Below are positions 16,338 to 24,827 of a stretch of 64,000 bases of DNA, piece after piece; the stretch's first letter is position 1; the number at the start of each line of letters is the position of its first letter. The translations under genes and the position numbers were made by a program. Source of the stretch: DATFQE01 sp963733845 (GTDB lineage Bacteria > Actinomycetota > Thermoleophilia > Gaiellales > Gaiellaceae); NCBI GenBank assembly GCA_963733845.1, contig CAVTEM010000008.1, positions 1-64,000 of the forward strand, read 5' to 3'. The notes under the pieces were generated by a model that was given only the letters and a program-made list of their open reading frames with translations, made no database searches and was not told where the DNA came from.

Positions 16338-17960
16338 CTAGGCGCGTGGCAGCTCGACGGTGAAGGTCGAGCCGACGCCCGGCTCCGAGTCGAGTGCGAT
16401 CGTCCCGCCCATCCGCCGGACGAGCTCGCGCGTGATGTAGAGCCCGAGCCCCGTACCCCCGCCCGCGCGGGTCAGGTTCGTGTCGAGCCGGTAGAACTTC
16501 TCGAACACCCGGCGCTGCTCGGCCGCAGGGATCCCGAGCCCGGGGTCGGTCACGACGATGCGAACCGCGGCGGGCCGGGCTGCGAGGCCGACCGTCACGC
16601 GACCGCCGTTCGGCGAGTACTTCACCGCGTTGTCGAGCAGGTTCACCAGCACCTGCTGCAGCCGGTCGCGGTCGGCGAACGCCTCGGGCAGCCCGGCCTC
16701 CGCCTGGAGCTCGACCGTCGTCGCGTCAGGTAGCTGCCTGCGCATCTGCTCGATCGTCTCGCGGGCGAGCTCGACGATGTCGACCAACTCGCGGCCCACC
16801 GGCAGCTCGCCGCTTTCGAGGCGGCTGGCGATGAGCACCTCCTCGGTGATCTGGGTCAGCCTGACCGCCTGGTTGGCGATGATCTCGACCAGCGTCCGGC
16901 GTTCCTCCGGCGAGAAGTCGACGTCCTCGCGCAGCAGCGTCTGCGCCGCTCCGTAGATGCCGGCCATCGGCGTTCGCAGCTCGTGCGAGACCGTGGCGAC
17001 GAACTCGCTCTTTGCGTCCTCGAGCGCCCGCTCGCTCGTCAGGTCCCGGAAGGCGTAGACCATGCCCTCCGGGCTCCGGACGGCCACGAACGAGAGCCAG
17101 GCCTCGCCGCCCTTCAGCTCGAGCGGCAGCGTGACCGACGGACCGGGCGCACCCCCTTCGCCGGCGTTGATCTGCGAGCCGATCGCCTCCCAGCCCGGCA
17201 GGACGTCGGCGATCGGACGACCGGAGACCTCCTCGGCCCTCAGGCCGGTCAGGAGCGCCGCAGCCCGGTTCCACAGGCGGACGACGCCGTCGTCGTCGAC
17301 AAGGAAGATCCCCTCGCCCACCGCCTCGAGCACGTTCGCCGCCCGCTCGCGCTCCGCCGCGACCGCCTCGGCCCGTACGCGGGCGGCCGTCTGGGCCTCC
17401 GCGGCCTTGTGCAGCCTCGCGTTGCGGACAGCCGCCCCCATCAGCGCGACGAGCGCCCCGACGAGCTCGAGGTGCTCGTCCGTGTACGGCTCGCCGTCGC
17501 TCATGAGCTGCACGACCCCGACGACGCGGCCCTCGTGCTTGACCGGGAACATCAGCGCTGCCTTGGTCCCGGGCGGGCCCGTGTCCGGGACCTTGCGCAT
17601 AGTGCCGTCGCGCTCGACGTCGTAGAACGTGCCGCCCCTCTTGACTTGCTCGCGGACGTCGTTGAGGAGCAGAGGCTCGCCGCTCGCGATCACGCGGCTC
17701 TGCATGCCGCCCTCCGGGTTGAAGGCAACCGGCGGCAGCGTCTCCGGGTCGACGTGGTTGCCGTTCACCCAGGCGTACTCGCAACGGATCAGGCCGTCGC
17801 CCGGGTCGTAGTCCGAGACGACGACGCCGTCGTGGTGGACGGAGTCGGCGAGCAGCTCGTGGAAGCGGTCGTAGACCCGGCCCGGCTCGAGCGTCTCGCC
17901 CAGGTAACGAGCCGCCTCGAGCAGAAGCTCGACACGGCCCGTGGCGCGTTCGGTCGTCAC
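16338..17960 (-). CDS. GAF-PAS sensor histidine kinase
   Basis: 540 aa from GTG 17960. GAF domain about residues 10-190 (ALMFPVKHEGRVVGVVQLMS), PAS about 205-305 (EGIFLVDDDGVVRLWNRAAALLTG), HisKA with the phospho-acceptor in SHELRTPMAGIYGAAQTLL, and HATPase with NLLDNAVKYSPNGG, DPGLGIP and GGTGLGLYI. No membrane helix, so it senses an intracellular signal. No response regulator is adjacent, so it is an orphan kinase. Confidence 0.93.
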   Translation of the reverse strand: MTTERATGRVELLLEAARYLGETLEPGRVYDRFHELLADSVHHDGVVVSDYDPGDGLIRCEYAWVNGNHVDPETLPPVAFNPEGGMQSRVIASGEPLLLNDVREQVKRGGTFYDVERDGTMRKVPDTGPPGTKAALMFPVKHEGRVVGVVQLMSDGEPYTDEHLELVGALVALMGAAVRNARLHKAAEAQTAARVRAEAVAAERERAANVLEAVGEGIFLVDDDGVVRLWNRAAALLTGLRAEEVSGRPIADVLPGWEAIGSQINAGEGGAPGPSVTLPLELKGGEAWLSFVAVRSPEGMVYAFRDLTSERALEDAKSEFVATVSHELRTPMAGIYGAAQTLLREDVDFSPEERRTLVEIIANQAVRLTQITEEVLIASRLESGELPVGRELVDIVELARETIEQMRRQLPDATTVELQAEAGLPEAFADRDRLQQVLVNLLDNAVKYSPNGGRVTVGLAARPAAVRIVVTDPGLGIPAAEQRRVFEKFYRLDTNLTRAGGGTGLGLYITRELVRRMGGTIALDSEPGVGSTFTVELPRA

Positions 17961-17993
17961 CCACAGAAATTAGCGCTCGAACGGCTCGAGTAC

Positions 17994-18026
17994 GAGAAGG
18001 GCGGGCCCGTGGGCCCGCCCTTTCTC
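17994..18026. terminator. strong GC hairpin
   Basis: GGGCGGGCCC and GGGCCCGCCC with AAG/TTT extensions around a 2-nt loop. It ends the gene at 18047-18481 on the minus strand. Confidence 0.65.
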
Positions 18027-18046
18027 GCCCCTGCGAAGTCGGTCGG

Positions 18047-18481
18047 TCAGGCCGGCGAGAGCCTGGTCTTCCGGCTGTGGCGGATGACGAGGGCAGAGCC
18101 GCCGATCAGGAGGGCGAGTGCGAGGCCGAAGCCGCCGACCGTGGTGCCGACTTCGAAGCCCTCGCCGCTCGAGCCCACCGTCGGCGAGCCCTGGTTGGAC
18201 GGCCGCGAGACCGTCAGGTCGTCGGCGCCGATCGCGCCGCTGTTGGACAGCACGCCGTGGCTGAGGTACGGGATCTCGCCGCTCTGCTTGCCGCTCGCGC
18301 TGCTCGCGGGATCGAAGTCCATGTGCGAGACGCCGACGCCGCCGCTGAGGTACGGGATCTCGACGACGGGCTGCTGATTGTTGGACGCAGTGGGCTTCGC
18401 CTGGGCGGTCGGAACCATGATGGCCGCGATCGCCAGTCCGAAGGCCACACGCTTGAGTGAGAAACGCTTGGTGCGAGTCAT
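18047..18481 (-). CDS. secreted/anchored protein with EIPYLS repeats
   Basis: 144 aa from ATG 18481 (GAAGGAG site). Signal peptide FGLAIAAIMVPTAQA, then two copies of an (V/G)EIPYLS(G/H)GV motif about 35 residues apart, a Ser/Gly-rich linker, and a C-terminal helix FGLALALLIGGSALVI before a basic tail (RHSRKTR). This looks like a surface protein held by its C-terminal helix. Function unknown. It shares the layout of short repeats plus C-terminal helix with the protein at 58665-59813. Confidence 0.7.
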   Translation of the reverse strand: MTRTKRFSLKRVAFGLAIAAIMVPTAQAKPTASNNQQPVVEIPYLSGGVGVSHMDFDPASSASGKQSGEIPYLSHGVLSNSGAIGADDLTVSRPSNQGSPTVGSSGEGFEVGTTVGGFGLALALLIGGSALVIRHSRKTRLSPA

Positions 18482-18596
18482 CTCTGCTGCTCCTTCGAGG
18501 AGGGGACTTGGCATGCCCCCACGCTAGAAGCGAGCAACCCGCGTGTCGTTCGCGCGCGCGACGCTCAAACTGTCAAATCCGCGACAGAGCGGATGC

Positions 18597-19859
18597 TCAG
18601 CGCATCTCTTCGAAGCGCCCCAGCTCGGGCCCCTGCTCCTTGATCAGCGTCTCCCTGCGCTCCCCAGGCCCCAGCGGTGGAGGCGTGCCGTTGCTCCCGC
18701 GGCCGCCGCCGGGGGGCCTGGGGCCGATTCCGTTGCCGTCCTTGTCCGTGAGCCCGAGGCTGCGCTCGAGCGTCTTCTCGGCGCTGCCGAAGATCACCGA
18801 CGTCTTCCGCTCGAAGAAGCCGGCCAGGAACGCAACGGTCCCGTAGTAGAAGAACGCCTGCTCGTCGGCCGGCAGCTCGACCTGCGGCAGGCCGCTCGCG
18901 ATCAGGAAGTACATCGCGACCCCGAAGACCGCTCCGACGAACGGCCGGAACGAGCCGAGTCGCCGAACCGTCGGCCGTCCCACCTCGTAGTCGAGCTCGA
19001 ACTTGTCGCTGTCGGACATGCGGAACATGACGCTGACGATCGCTCCGATGCCCCCGGCCGCGTAGGAGACGAAGAACGCCTGCAGGCTCTGCACGTGCGA
19101 ACCCTCGAACCAGCCCGTCAGCCAGAACGCGAACGCCAGCCCGCTCGCGACGAGCGCCGAGGCGAAGGCGCCCACCATCATGCCGGTGAAATAGACGAAG
19201 CGCGCCGACCGCTCGGCCGCCCGTCCGTAGTACTCCTCGATCTGGACGAGCTCCTTCGACTGCGAGTCCACGATCTCGTCGATCTTCTGCGCGTCCACCT
19301 TGCTCGGCTGCCGTTCGATGAAGCCGAGCAGGTGGCTCTGAACCGTAAAGATCCACTGCATCGCGATGCGCTCACTCGTGCCGCGGAGCACCTCGCCGAC
19401 ACGGATCCCGAGCGTGTCGCAGTAATGGAGCAAGTCGGCGATCCGCGCCTCGCGTGCGAGCCAGTCCGACGCCCGGTGCAGCCGGATGATGGCGTCCTGG
19501 TCGACCAGCGGGTCGACGTCCTCGCGGAACTTCCCCCGCACCAGCCTCCAACCCTTCAGCTTCCAGCGCTTGAAGCGGCTGCGCGCCCTGATCGTCAGCG
19601 CGACCGCCGAGGGCCGGCGCCTCGACCAGTACGCATGCAAGAGAACACCCTCGCACCGCTGGAACTCCTCCAGCTTCGCGCGGAACTCCTCCTCGAGCGC
19701 CTCGTCCGGCCTGCCGTTGCGGAACGAGCGCTCCCACTCGTAGTGGACGCGGACCAGCTCCGCGAACGAGACTGACCCGCTCTCGCCGATCGTCAGCGCC
19801 TCCTCGGGGACGTGCTCAGCGACCGTGTCCTGCTCGGGCTGAACTGCAGTATCCGTCAT
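18597..19859 (-). CDS. hypothetical multi-pass membrane protein
   Basis: 420 aa. The N-terminal 215 residues are soluble, charged and helical (YEWERSFRNGR, ARIADLLHYCDTLGIRVGEVL, a possible coiled coil at SKELVQIEEYYGRAAERSARF). Four hydrophobic segments follow (MMVGAFASALVASGLAFAFW, FVSYAAGGIGAIVSVMF, FVGAVFGVAMYFLIASGL, FFYYGTVAFLAGFFERK). The tail is Gly/Pro-rich. I do not recognise the family, though the C-terminal half resembles membrane proteins annotated as hypothetical in actinobacteria. Confidence 0.7.
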   Translation of the reverse strand: MTDTAVQPEQDTVAEHVPEEALTIGESGSVSFAELVRVHYEWERSFRNGRPDEALEEEFRAKLEEFQRCEGVLLHAYWSRRRPSAVALTIRARSRFKRWKLKGWRLVRGKFREDVDPLVDQDAIIRLHRASDWLAREARIADLLHYCDTLGIRVGEVLRGTSERIAMQWIFTVQSHLLGFIERQPSKVDAQKIDEIVDSQSKELVQIEEYYGRAAERSARFVYFTGMMVGAFASALVASGLAFAFWLTGWFEGSHVQSLQAFFVSYAAGGIGAIVSVMFRMSDSDKFELDYEVGRPTVRRLGSFRPFVGAVFGVAMYFLIASGLPQVELPADEQAFFYYGTVAFLAGFFERKTSVIFGSAEKTLERSLGLTDKDGNGIGPRPPGGGRGSNGTPPPLGPGERRETLIKEQGPELGRFEEMR

Positions 19860-19966
19860 CTCGACCTCGCTTCGAGCTCTCGGACCGCAGCTTCCAAATT
19901 GTGCGCTTCGTTTCGAGGTTAGGCCTCGAAATCCTTTTTTGCAAGCGGAGCTAGGCTGGCCTCGAA

Positions 19967-20398
19967 ATGCGGATCGTGGTGGGAGCAGACGACGAGGGCG
20001 CCGTCGCGGACGCGGTCGTCGAGGACCTGCAGGCCCGCGGGCACGAAGTGACCTTGCTGGAGCGCGACCGGTGGCCGGAGGTCGCGAGCCGGGTCGGGCA
20101 GGCGGTCGCCGCCGGCGAGGCCGATCAGGGCGTCGTGTTCTGCTGGACGGGCACGGGCACGGCGATGGCCGCCAACAAGGTCCCGGGCGTGCGGGCGGCG
20201 CTCGCCTGGGAGCCGTGGATCGCCGAGGGCGCGCGCCGCTGGAACGACGCGAACGTGCTCGTCATGAGCCTGAAGCGCACGACGCCGGAGACCGCGCGCG
20301 AGATCCTCGAGGCGTGGTTCGCGGTCGAGCAGCCCGACCCTGACGAGCGGGACAACATCGCCCGCCTGGCCGAGTTGGATTCGTCAGCCGGTCAGTAG
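19967..20398 (+). CDS. RpiB/LacAB-family sugar-phosphate isomerase
   Basis: 143 aa, ATG start. It begins MRIVVGADDEGAVADAVVED and has the RpiB-type core VVFCWTGTGTAMAANKVPGVRAAL (the family GTGIG-like phosphate loop, here GTGTA) and VLVMSLKRTTPETAREIL. These enzymes interconvert aldose and ketose phosphates such as ribose-5-P and ribulose-5-P. The usual active-site Cys is present just before the loop (FCWTGTG). The 3' end overlaps the convergent PLDc_N gene by 7 nt. Confidence 0.85.
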   Translation: MRIVVGADDEGAVADAVVEDLQARGHEVTLLERDRWPEVASRVGQAVAAGEADQGVVFCWTGTGTAMAANKVPGVRAALAWEPWIAEGARRWNDANVLVMSLKRTTPETAREILEAWFAVEQPDPDERDNIARLAELDSSAGQ

Positions 20399-20628
20399 CG
20401 CCGTGGGGCGATGTTGTCCATGTCGGAGTCCCTCGGCGCGCCGGGCGAGGCGACCCCGTTGACCAGGAAGTAGGTGATCGAGCCGAGCACCGGGAGGATG
20501 ATGATCAGCAGGATCCAGGTGGCCGTCTTGAGGCCCGAGCGCGTGTGGCGCCGCCGGATGATGTCGACGACGGTCGCGATCCAGATCACCACGATGAAGA
20601 CGCCCAGTAGCCACCAGAACCACGACAT
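20392..20628 (-). CDS. PLDc_N-domain small membrane protein
   Basis: 78 aa, ATG 20628. Two helices: WFWWLLGVFIVVIWIATVVDIIRR and TATWILLIIILPVLGSITYFLV, the PLDNc layout with an IRRR junction and the PVLGSITYF motif. Such proteins resemble the anchor of cardiolipin synthases but lack the catalytic domain. A second copy of this type is at 40828-41052. Confidence 0.8.
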   Translation of the reverse strand: MSWFWWLLGVFIVVIWIATVVDIIRRRHTRSGLKTATWILLIIILPVLGSITYFLVNGVASPGAPRDSDMDNIAPRRY

Positions 20629-20926
20629 GCGCTGCTCCCTTCTCGAGGTCGAGGACGATGGTAGACCGGCGACCGCCGGCGTGCCTCACCCTCTGTGGAT
20701 GATCACGCTCGCTTGCAGGACGCTCGCAGCCCTTCCGTTGCGAGGCCTGGCGACCTACTCCCCACGACCGGCGCGCCTGCTGCTCGGCTCAGTACGGACC
20801 GAGATGTCGCTTGTGGGGCATGCATGCGCGCGGCATACTGGCCAGCGGAACGAGAAGGCTGCCCAGGCCGGCGTTCCGTTCGACAACATCTTCAGCTGAA
20901 GCGCTGTCCCTCGACAAGGAGAGGTT

Positions 20927-21337
20927 ATGGCAGTCGGCCCCGTCGACGTATACATCATTGGCTTTCCGGGCAACAAGTTCACCGGGCGTATCGCCCCGGC
21001 GATCCTGGAGCTCGTAGAGAACGGCACGATCCGAGTGCTCGATCTGACCTTCGTGATGAAGGATGCAGACGGCGTCGTGACGACACTCGAGGCTGCGGAC
21101 CTCGACGCGGAGGGCGCGGGCTTCGTCGAAATCGACGTCGTGCAGCCGGGTGCGTTGGGGCCCGAGGATGCCGAGGAGGTCAGCGACGATCTCCCGGCCA
21201 ACAGCGCGGCCCTCCTGATCGCATTCGAGAACCTCTGGGCCACGAAGGTGGTCGACGCCCTCCAGGCTGCCGACGCCGTGTTGATCGACTCGATCCGGAT
21301 CCCCGCCGAGGTCGCGGCGGCCGTGATCGAGGGCTAG
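20927..21337 (+). CDS. DUF6325 family protein
   Basis: 136 aa; ATG after AAGGAGAGGTT. It starts MAVGPVDVYIIGFPGNKFTG and contains RVLDLTFVMKDADGVV, a short acidic middle and LPANSAALLIAFENLWATKVVDAL, the full DUF6325 pattern. It lies 30 nt before a SHOCT gene, the usual DUF6325-SHOCT pairing. Function unknown; probably envelope-stress related. Paralogue at 5296-5850, which carries a longer Gly-rich insert. Confidence 0.88.
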   Translation: MAVGPVDVYIIGFPGNKFTGRIAPAILELVENGTIRVLDLTFVMKDADGVVTTLEAADLDAEGAGFVEIDVVQPGALGPEDAEEVSDDLPANSAALLIAFENLWATKVVDALQAADAVLIDSIRIPAEVAAAVIEG

Positions 21338-21367
21338 ACCGTCCACTTCGAGATCGAAAGGAGCGAC

Positions 21368-21643
21368 ATGGGACTACTTCGTATGGCAACCCGCACCGCC
21401 GTCGTCGCGGGAACCGCGACCGCCGTGTCCGGGCGTGTGGCGCGTCGTCAGAACGCCAAGTGGGAGGAGCAGGACTCTCAGCAGTACCAGCAGGAGCAGC
21501 AGCAGTACCAGCAGGCCGCACCGCCACCGGCACCGGAGGACGACTCAGGCGCACAGCTCCAGAAGCTGGCGCAGCTTCACACCCAGGGTGTGCTCACGGA
21601 TGAGGAGTTCGCTGCAGCCAAGGCCAAGATCCTCGGAATCTGA
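21368..21643 (+). CDS. SHOCT-domain protein
   Basis: 91 aa. N-terminus basic with a short Ala/Val stretch (RTAVVAGTATAVSGRVARRQN), then a Gln-rich spacer (two QQYQQ-like blocks) and a C-terminal SHOCT domain (LQKLAQLHTQGVLTDEEFAAAKAKIL). SHOCT is a short oligomerisation module. Gene follows DUF6325 with AAAGGAGCGAC before the ATG, so the two are co-transcribed. Confidence 0.9.
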   Translation: MGLLRMATRTAVVAGTATAVSGRVARRQNAKWEEQDSQQYQQEQQQYQQAAPPPAPEDDSGAQLQKLAQLHTQGVLTDEEFAAAKAKILGI

Positions 21644-21662
21644 GCGGATCACGCGCGGGCCT

Positions 21663-22403
21663 GTGAGGCACGCCGAGGCGTACTCGCGGCTGGCAGGGGT
21701 CTACGACGAGATTGTCATCGACCCCTGCCACGACCGCTGGGCCTCGTTCCTCCATGAGCTCTGGAGCGCCGACCCGGAGGGCGTACGCTCGGTGCTCGAT
21801 CTCTGCTGCGGCACCGGCGTCCTCGCGGGCGAGCTGATCGCACGGGGCTACCGGGTCGTCGGCGTCGACGCATCCGACGCGATGCTGGCGCTCGCACGCG
21901 AGCGCCTCGGCCCCGAAGTGGAGTTGAGCCGCATGACTCTCCCTGACCTCACGGGCGAAGGTGTCTTCGACGCGGCGGTCTGCACGTTCGACGGCTTCAA
22001 CTACCTCACCCCGGACGAGCTGCGATCAACGATGGCCGCGGTGGCCCTCCGGCTTCGTCCCGCCGGGTGGCTCGTCTTCGACCTCCACACCGACGGGATG
22101 ATGAACTTCACCATCGCCAACTCCGTCGTCGCGGGCGAATCGGCCGGGAACGGCTTCGTGATCAGCAGTACCGTGGATCCCGACGCCCGCACGTGCGACA
22201 CCACGATCGAGCTCACGCGGCCCCGCGCCGCTGACTCCTTCAGCGAGCAGCACAGGCAGTACTTCCACACGGATGCGGAGGTCCGTGCCGCGCTCCAAGG
22301 CGCGGGCTTCGCGGTGATCGCGGTAGGCGAGGAGTACACGCACGAGCCGGCGGACGCCTCGACCCTCCGCGCGACGTGGACGGCACGGCGTCGACCGATG
22401 TGA
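21663..22403 (+). CDS. class I SAM-dependent methyltransferase
   Basis: About 246 aa from GTG 21663. SAM motif I is VLDLCCGTGVLAGEL, followed by VVGVDASDAMLALAR and FDAAVCTFDGFNYL (motif for acceptor side). The C-terminal half has a beta-rich insert typical of small-molecule methyltransferases. The substrate is not predictable. It starts 19 nt after the SHOCT stop codon and converges on the FAD oxidoreductase. Confidence 0.87.
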   Translation: MRHAEAYSRLAGVYDEIVIDPCHDRWASFLHELWSADPEGVRSVLDLCCGTGVLAGELIARGYRVVGVDASDAMLALARERLGPEVELSRMTLPDLTGEGVFDAAVCTFDGFNYLTPDELRSTMAAVALRLRPAGWLVFDLHTDGMMNFTIANSVVAGESAGNGFVISSTVDPDARTCDTTIELTRPRAADSFSEQHRQYFHTDAEVRAALQGAGFAVIAVGEEYTHEPADASTLRATWTARRRPM

Positions 22404-22409
22404 TCTGAG

Positions 22410-23820
22410 CTACTGCGGCGGGATGTTCTGGTTGAGGCGGAAGAAGTTCGTGGGGTCGTACTTGCGTTTGAGCTCGACCAGCCGGTCGTACTTCTCGGTG
22501 CCGTAGGCCTGTCGAACGCGGTCGGGTCCCTCGTCGCCGAGGAAGTTGACGTAGACGCGGTCGCGCGCGTGCGGCTGCATGGCGTCGAAGAAGTCGCGCG
22601 CCCAGGCGGTGTGCCGGTCGCTCTCTGGGTCGTCTTCGGTCCAGACTGCGTTGATGACGACGTTGTGCGTGGCGTCGCGCTGGCTGAAGGCGGTTGCGTC
22701 CTCTGGCACGCGACCGAGCGCCCCGCCGAGCTGGAAGCTGATGGTGTATGAGCGTGGCGACGTGATCCGCGAGGTGTGGTCGATGAGCGTGTCGATCGCC
22801 CCGTCGGTGAGCGGAGGGAGCTCGACCGACTTCCAGTAGCGGTGCCAGCCGTGGGGCACCAACGGGTCGAACATCGACTGCACCGCCAGGTACGGCTTGG
22901 GCTCGAGCAGGTCGACGATCGGGTTGCCGAACTCCTTGAGCGGGCGCACGACCTCGGCCCCGTCCTCGGGCGGCCCCGGCGTAGCACGCGCCCACCATGA
23001 CGATCGGCTTGCCGTGCACGTCCTCGGGCAGGAACGGCGCCGGCGGCGCGAGCTCGAGCTCGAAGATCGTCGTGAGCTCGTCGGGCGCGGTGGCGGCGAA
23101 CTCACGGTAGAAGCCGCAGCACTTCCGGGGCATCGTGGAGCGGGTGGAAGATCGGCCCGGCGAGCACGATCGGCCCGACCGGATGCAGGCGGTACTCGAA
23201 CGACGTGACGATGCCGAAGTTCCCGCCGCCGCCGCGCACGCCCCAGAACAGATCGGGGTTCTCGTTCTCGCTTGCGGTGACCAGCTCGCCGTCCGCAGTA
23301 ACGAGGTCGATCGGAGAGCAGGTTGTCGACCGTCGCGCCGTACTTGCGCATCAGCCAGCCGATCCCACCGCCGAGCGTCAGGCCGGCGATCCCGGTGTGC
23401 GTGACGATGCCGCCGACGGTGGCGAGCCCGAAGAGCTGGGTCTCGCGGTCGAGCTCTCCCCACAACACGCCTGCCTCGGCGCGCGCCGTCCTGGCTTGCG
23501 GGTCGACGCGAATGCCTTTCATCGGCGACAGGTCGATCACGAGCCCGCCGTCGCAGAGCGCGTGACCCGCCGACCCCGTGGCCACCTGAGCGGACCGCGA
23601 CGAGCAGATCACGCTCGCGTGCGAAGCGCACCGCGGCGACGACGTCGGCGATGCCGGTGCAGCGCGCGATGCCGGCCGGACGGCGGTCGATCGCGCCGTT
23701 CCAGATCCTGCGACCGGTGTCATAGTCGATGCTCGCCGGCAGCAGCAACTCGCCACGCAGCGCGTCCCCCAACTCGTCGAGCCCCTCGGTCTCGCGCGGC
23801 GGTGTCCGGAGAGCACTCAT
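22410..23820 (-). CDS. FAD-binding (BBE/berberine-bridge-type) oxidoreductase, four apparent +1 shifts
   Basis: Start MSALRTPPRETEGLDEL at 23820. The segments in order across frames are: ARERDLLVAVRSGGHGVGG (PCMH FAD site), HALCDGGLVIDLSPMKGI, GVLWGELDRETQLFGLATVG, a GGGIGWLMRKYG box, DLVTADGEL, and the C-terminal BBE tail YGTEKYDRLVELKRKYDPTN...FRLNQNI. Shifts lie near 23567, 23313, 23120 and 22975; removing one base at each restores one reading frame of about 470 aa. Such enzymes oxidise alcohols, sugars or alkaloids using bicovalent FAD. Divergent from the HxlR regulator, which probably represses it. Confidence 0.85.
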
Positions 23821-23903
23821 GGTCGTCTTCCGCTGCTCGTTGCCCTCTCGGTAGTCATGCCGCCACGGTAGGCCCACGCCCCCCGTGCGGCTAGACCGAG
23901 ATT

Positions 23904-23951
23904 CGAACCAACCGGTTCGAGATTCGAACCAACCGGTTCGGATCTCGAACC
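23904..23951. promoter_or_regulatory. tandem HxlR operator, 21-bp period
   Basis: CGAACCAACCGGTTCG, an inverted repeat of CGAACC around AACC, occurs at 23904-23919 and again at 23925-23940. A third CGAACC half-site is at 23946. All three are spaced by exactly 21 bp, two helical turns. They lie between the divergent FAD oxidoreductase and the HxlR gene. Confidence 0.75.
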
Positions 23952-23973
23952 TGCGACTGGACTGAGGGCTAGC

Positions 23974-24721
23974 ATGGTGGCGCGATTGCGAAGCTACGCT
24001 CAGTACTGTCCGATCGCCAAGGCAAGCGAGGTCCTCGGCGACCGCTGGACGCTCTTGATCGTGCGCGAGATGCTCGGTGGCGCCAAAGGCTTCAACGAGC
24101 TACAGCGCGGCCTGCCTGGGATCTCGCGCTCGGTCCTCACTGACCGCCTGCGCTCGCTGGAGCGGGCCGAGATCCTCGCGCGGCGAACCGGCCCCAAGGG
24201 CAGGACGCTCGAGTACCAGCTGACGCCCGCCGGCCGTGACCTGGAGCCAGTTGTCCAGGCGCTCGGGGAGTGGGGCGCGACCTGGTCGTTCACCGATCCC
24301 CGCCCCGAGGAGCTCGACCCTGACCTCTTGATCGTCTGGATGGCCCGCCATGTGCAGCGCGAGCAGCTTCCCCCCGGCCGAACCGTGCTCAAATTCGACT
24401 TTCGCAATCCGGCCAAGCGCTACTGGATGGTGCTCGAGCCCTCGGAGGTCTCGGTGTGCCTGCAGCATCCCGGGTTCGACATCGACCTCGAGGTCAAGGT
24501 CGACACAGCCACCCTCTATCGCGTCTACCTGGGACGGGTCGGAGCTCGGCGGCGCGATGCGGATGCAAAAACTGACGATGAGCGGCCCGCGTGCGCTGCA
24601 GCGCGGCTTTGGTCGCTGGTTCGCCTGGAGCGCGTTCGCCCCCGCCAGCCGGTTGGCCGAGCAGCGCCGCACGGCTGCGTCGCGGCTTGGGACCCTCGAC
24701 AGCGTGAGGATCGCGGACTGA
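23974..24721 (+). CDS. HxlR-family winged-helix regulator with SCP2-like C-terminus, one apparent frameshift
   Basis: Begins MVARLRSYAQYCPIAKASEV with the conserved HxlR Cys12. The winged helix follows (LGDRWTLLIVREMLGGAKGF, ISRSVLTDRLRSLERAEIL, RTLEYQLTPAGRDL). A C-terminal ligand-binding region resembles SCP2-type domains (LKFDFRNPAKRYWMVLEP). The frame shifts at the G run 24536-24538; deleting one G restores LGRSELGGAMRMQKLTMSG and the stop at 24721. It probably senses an oxidant or aldehyde and controls the neighbouring oxidoreductase through the tandem operator. Confidence 0.87.
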
Positions 24722-24827
24722 CAGGGCGAGCGAAGCAGTCGCACATCACGACGACGGCCCAAGGGCTCCCCGGCCTCGACGTGGGAGTACGCTGGCCCTC
24801 GTCCTTGACCGAAAAGGTGAATCGCGC

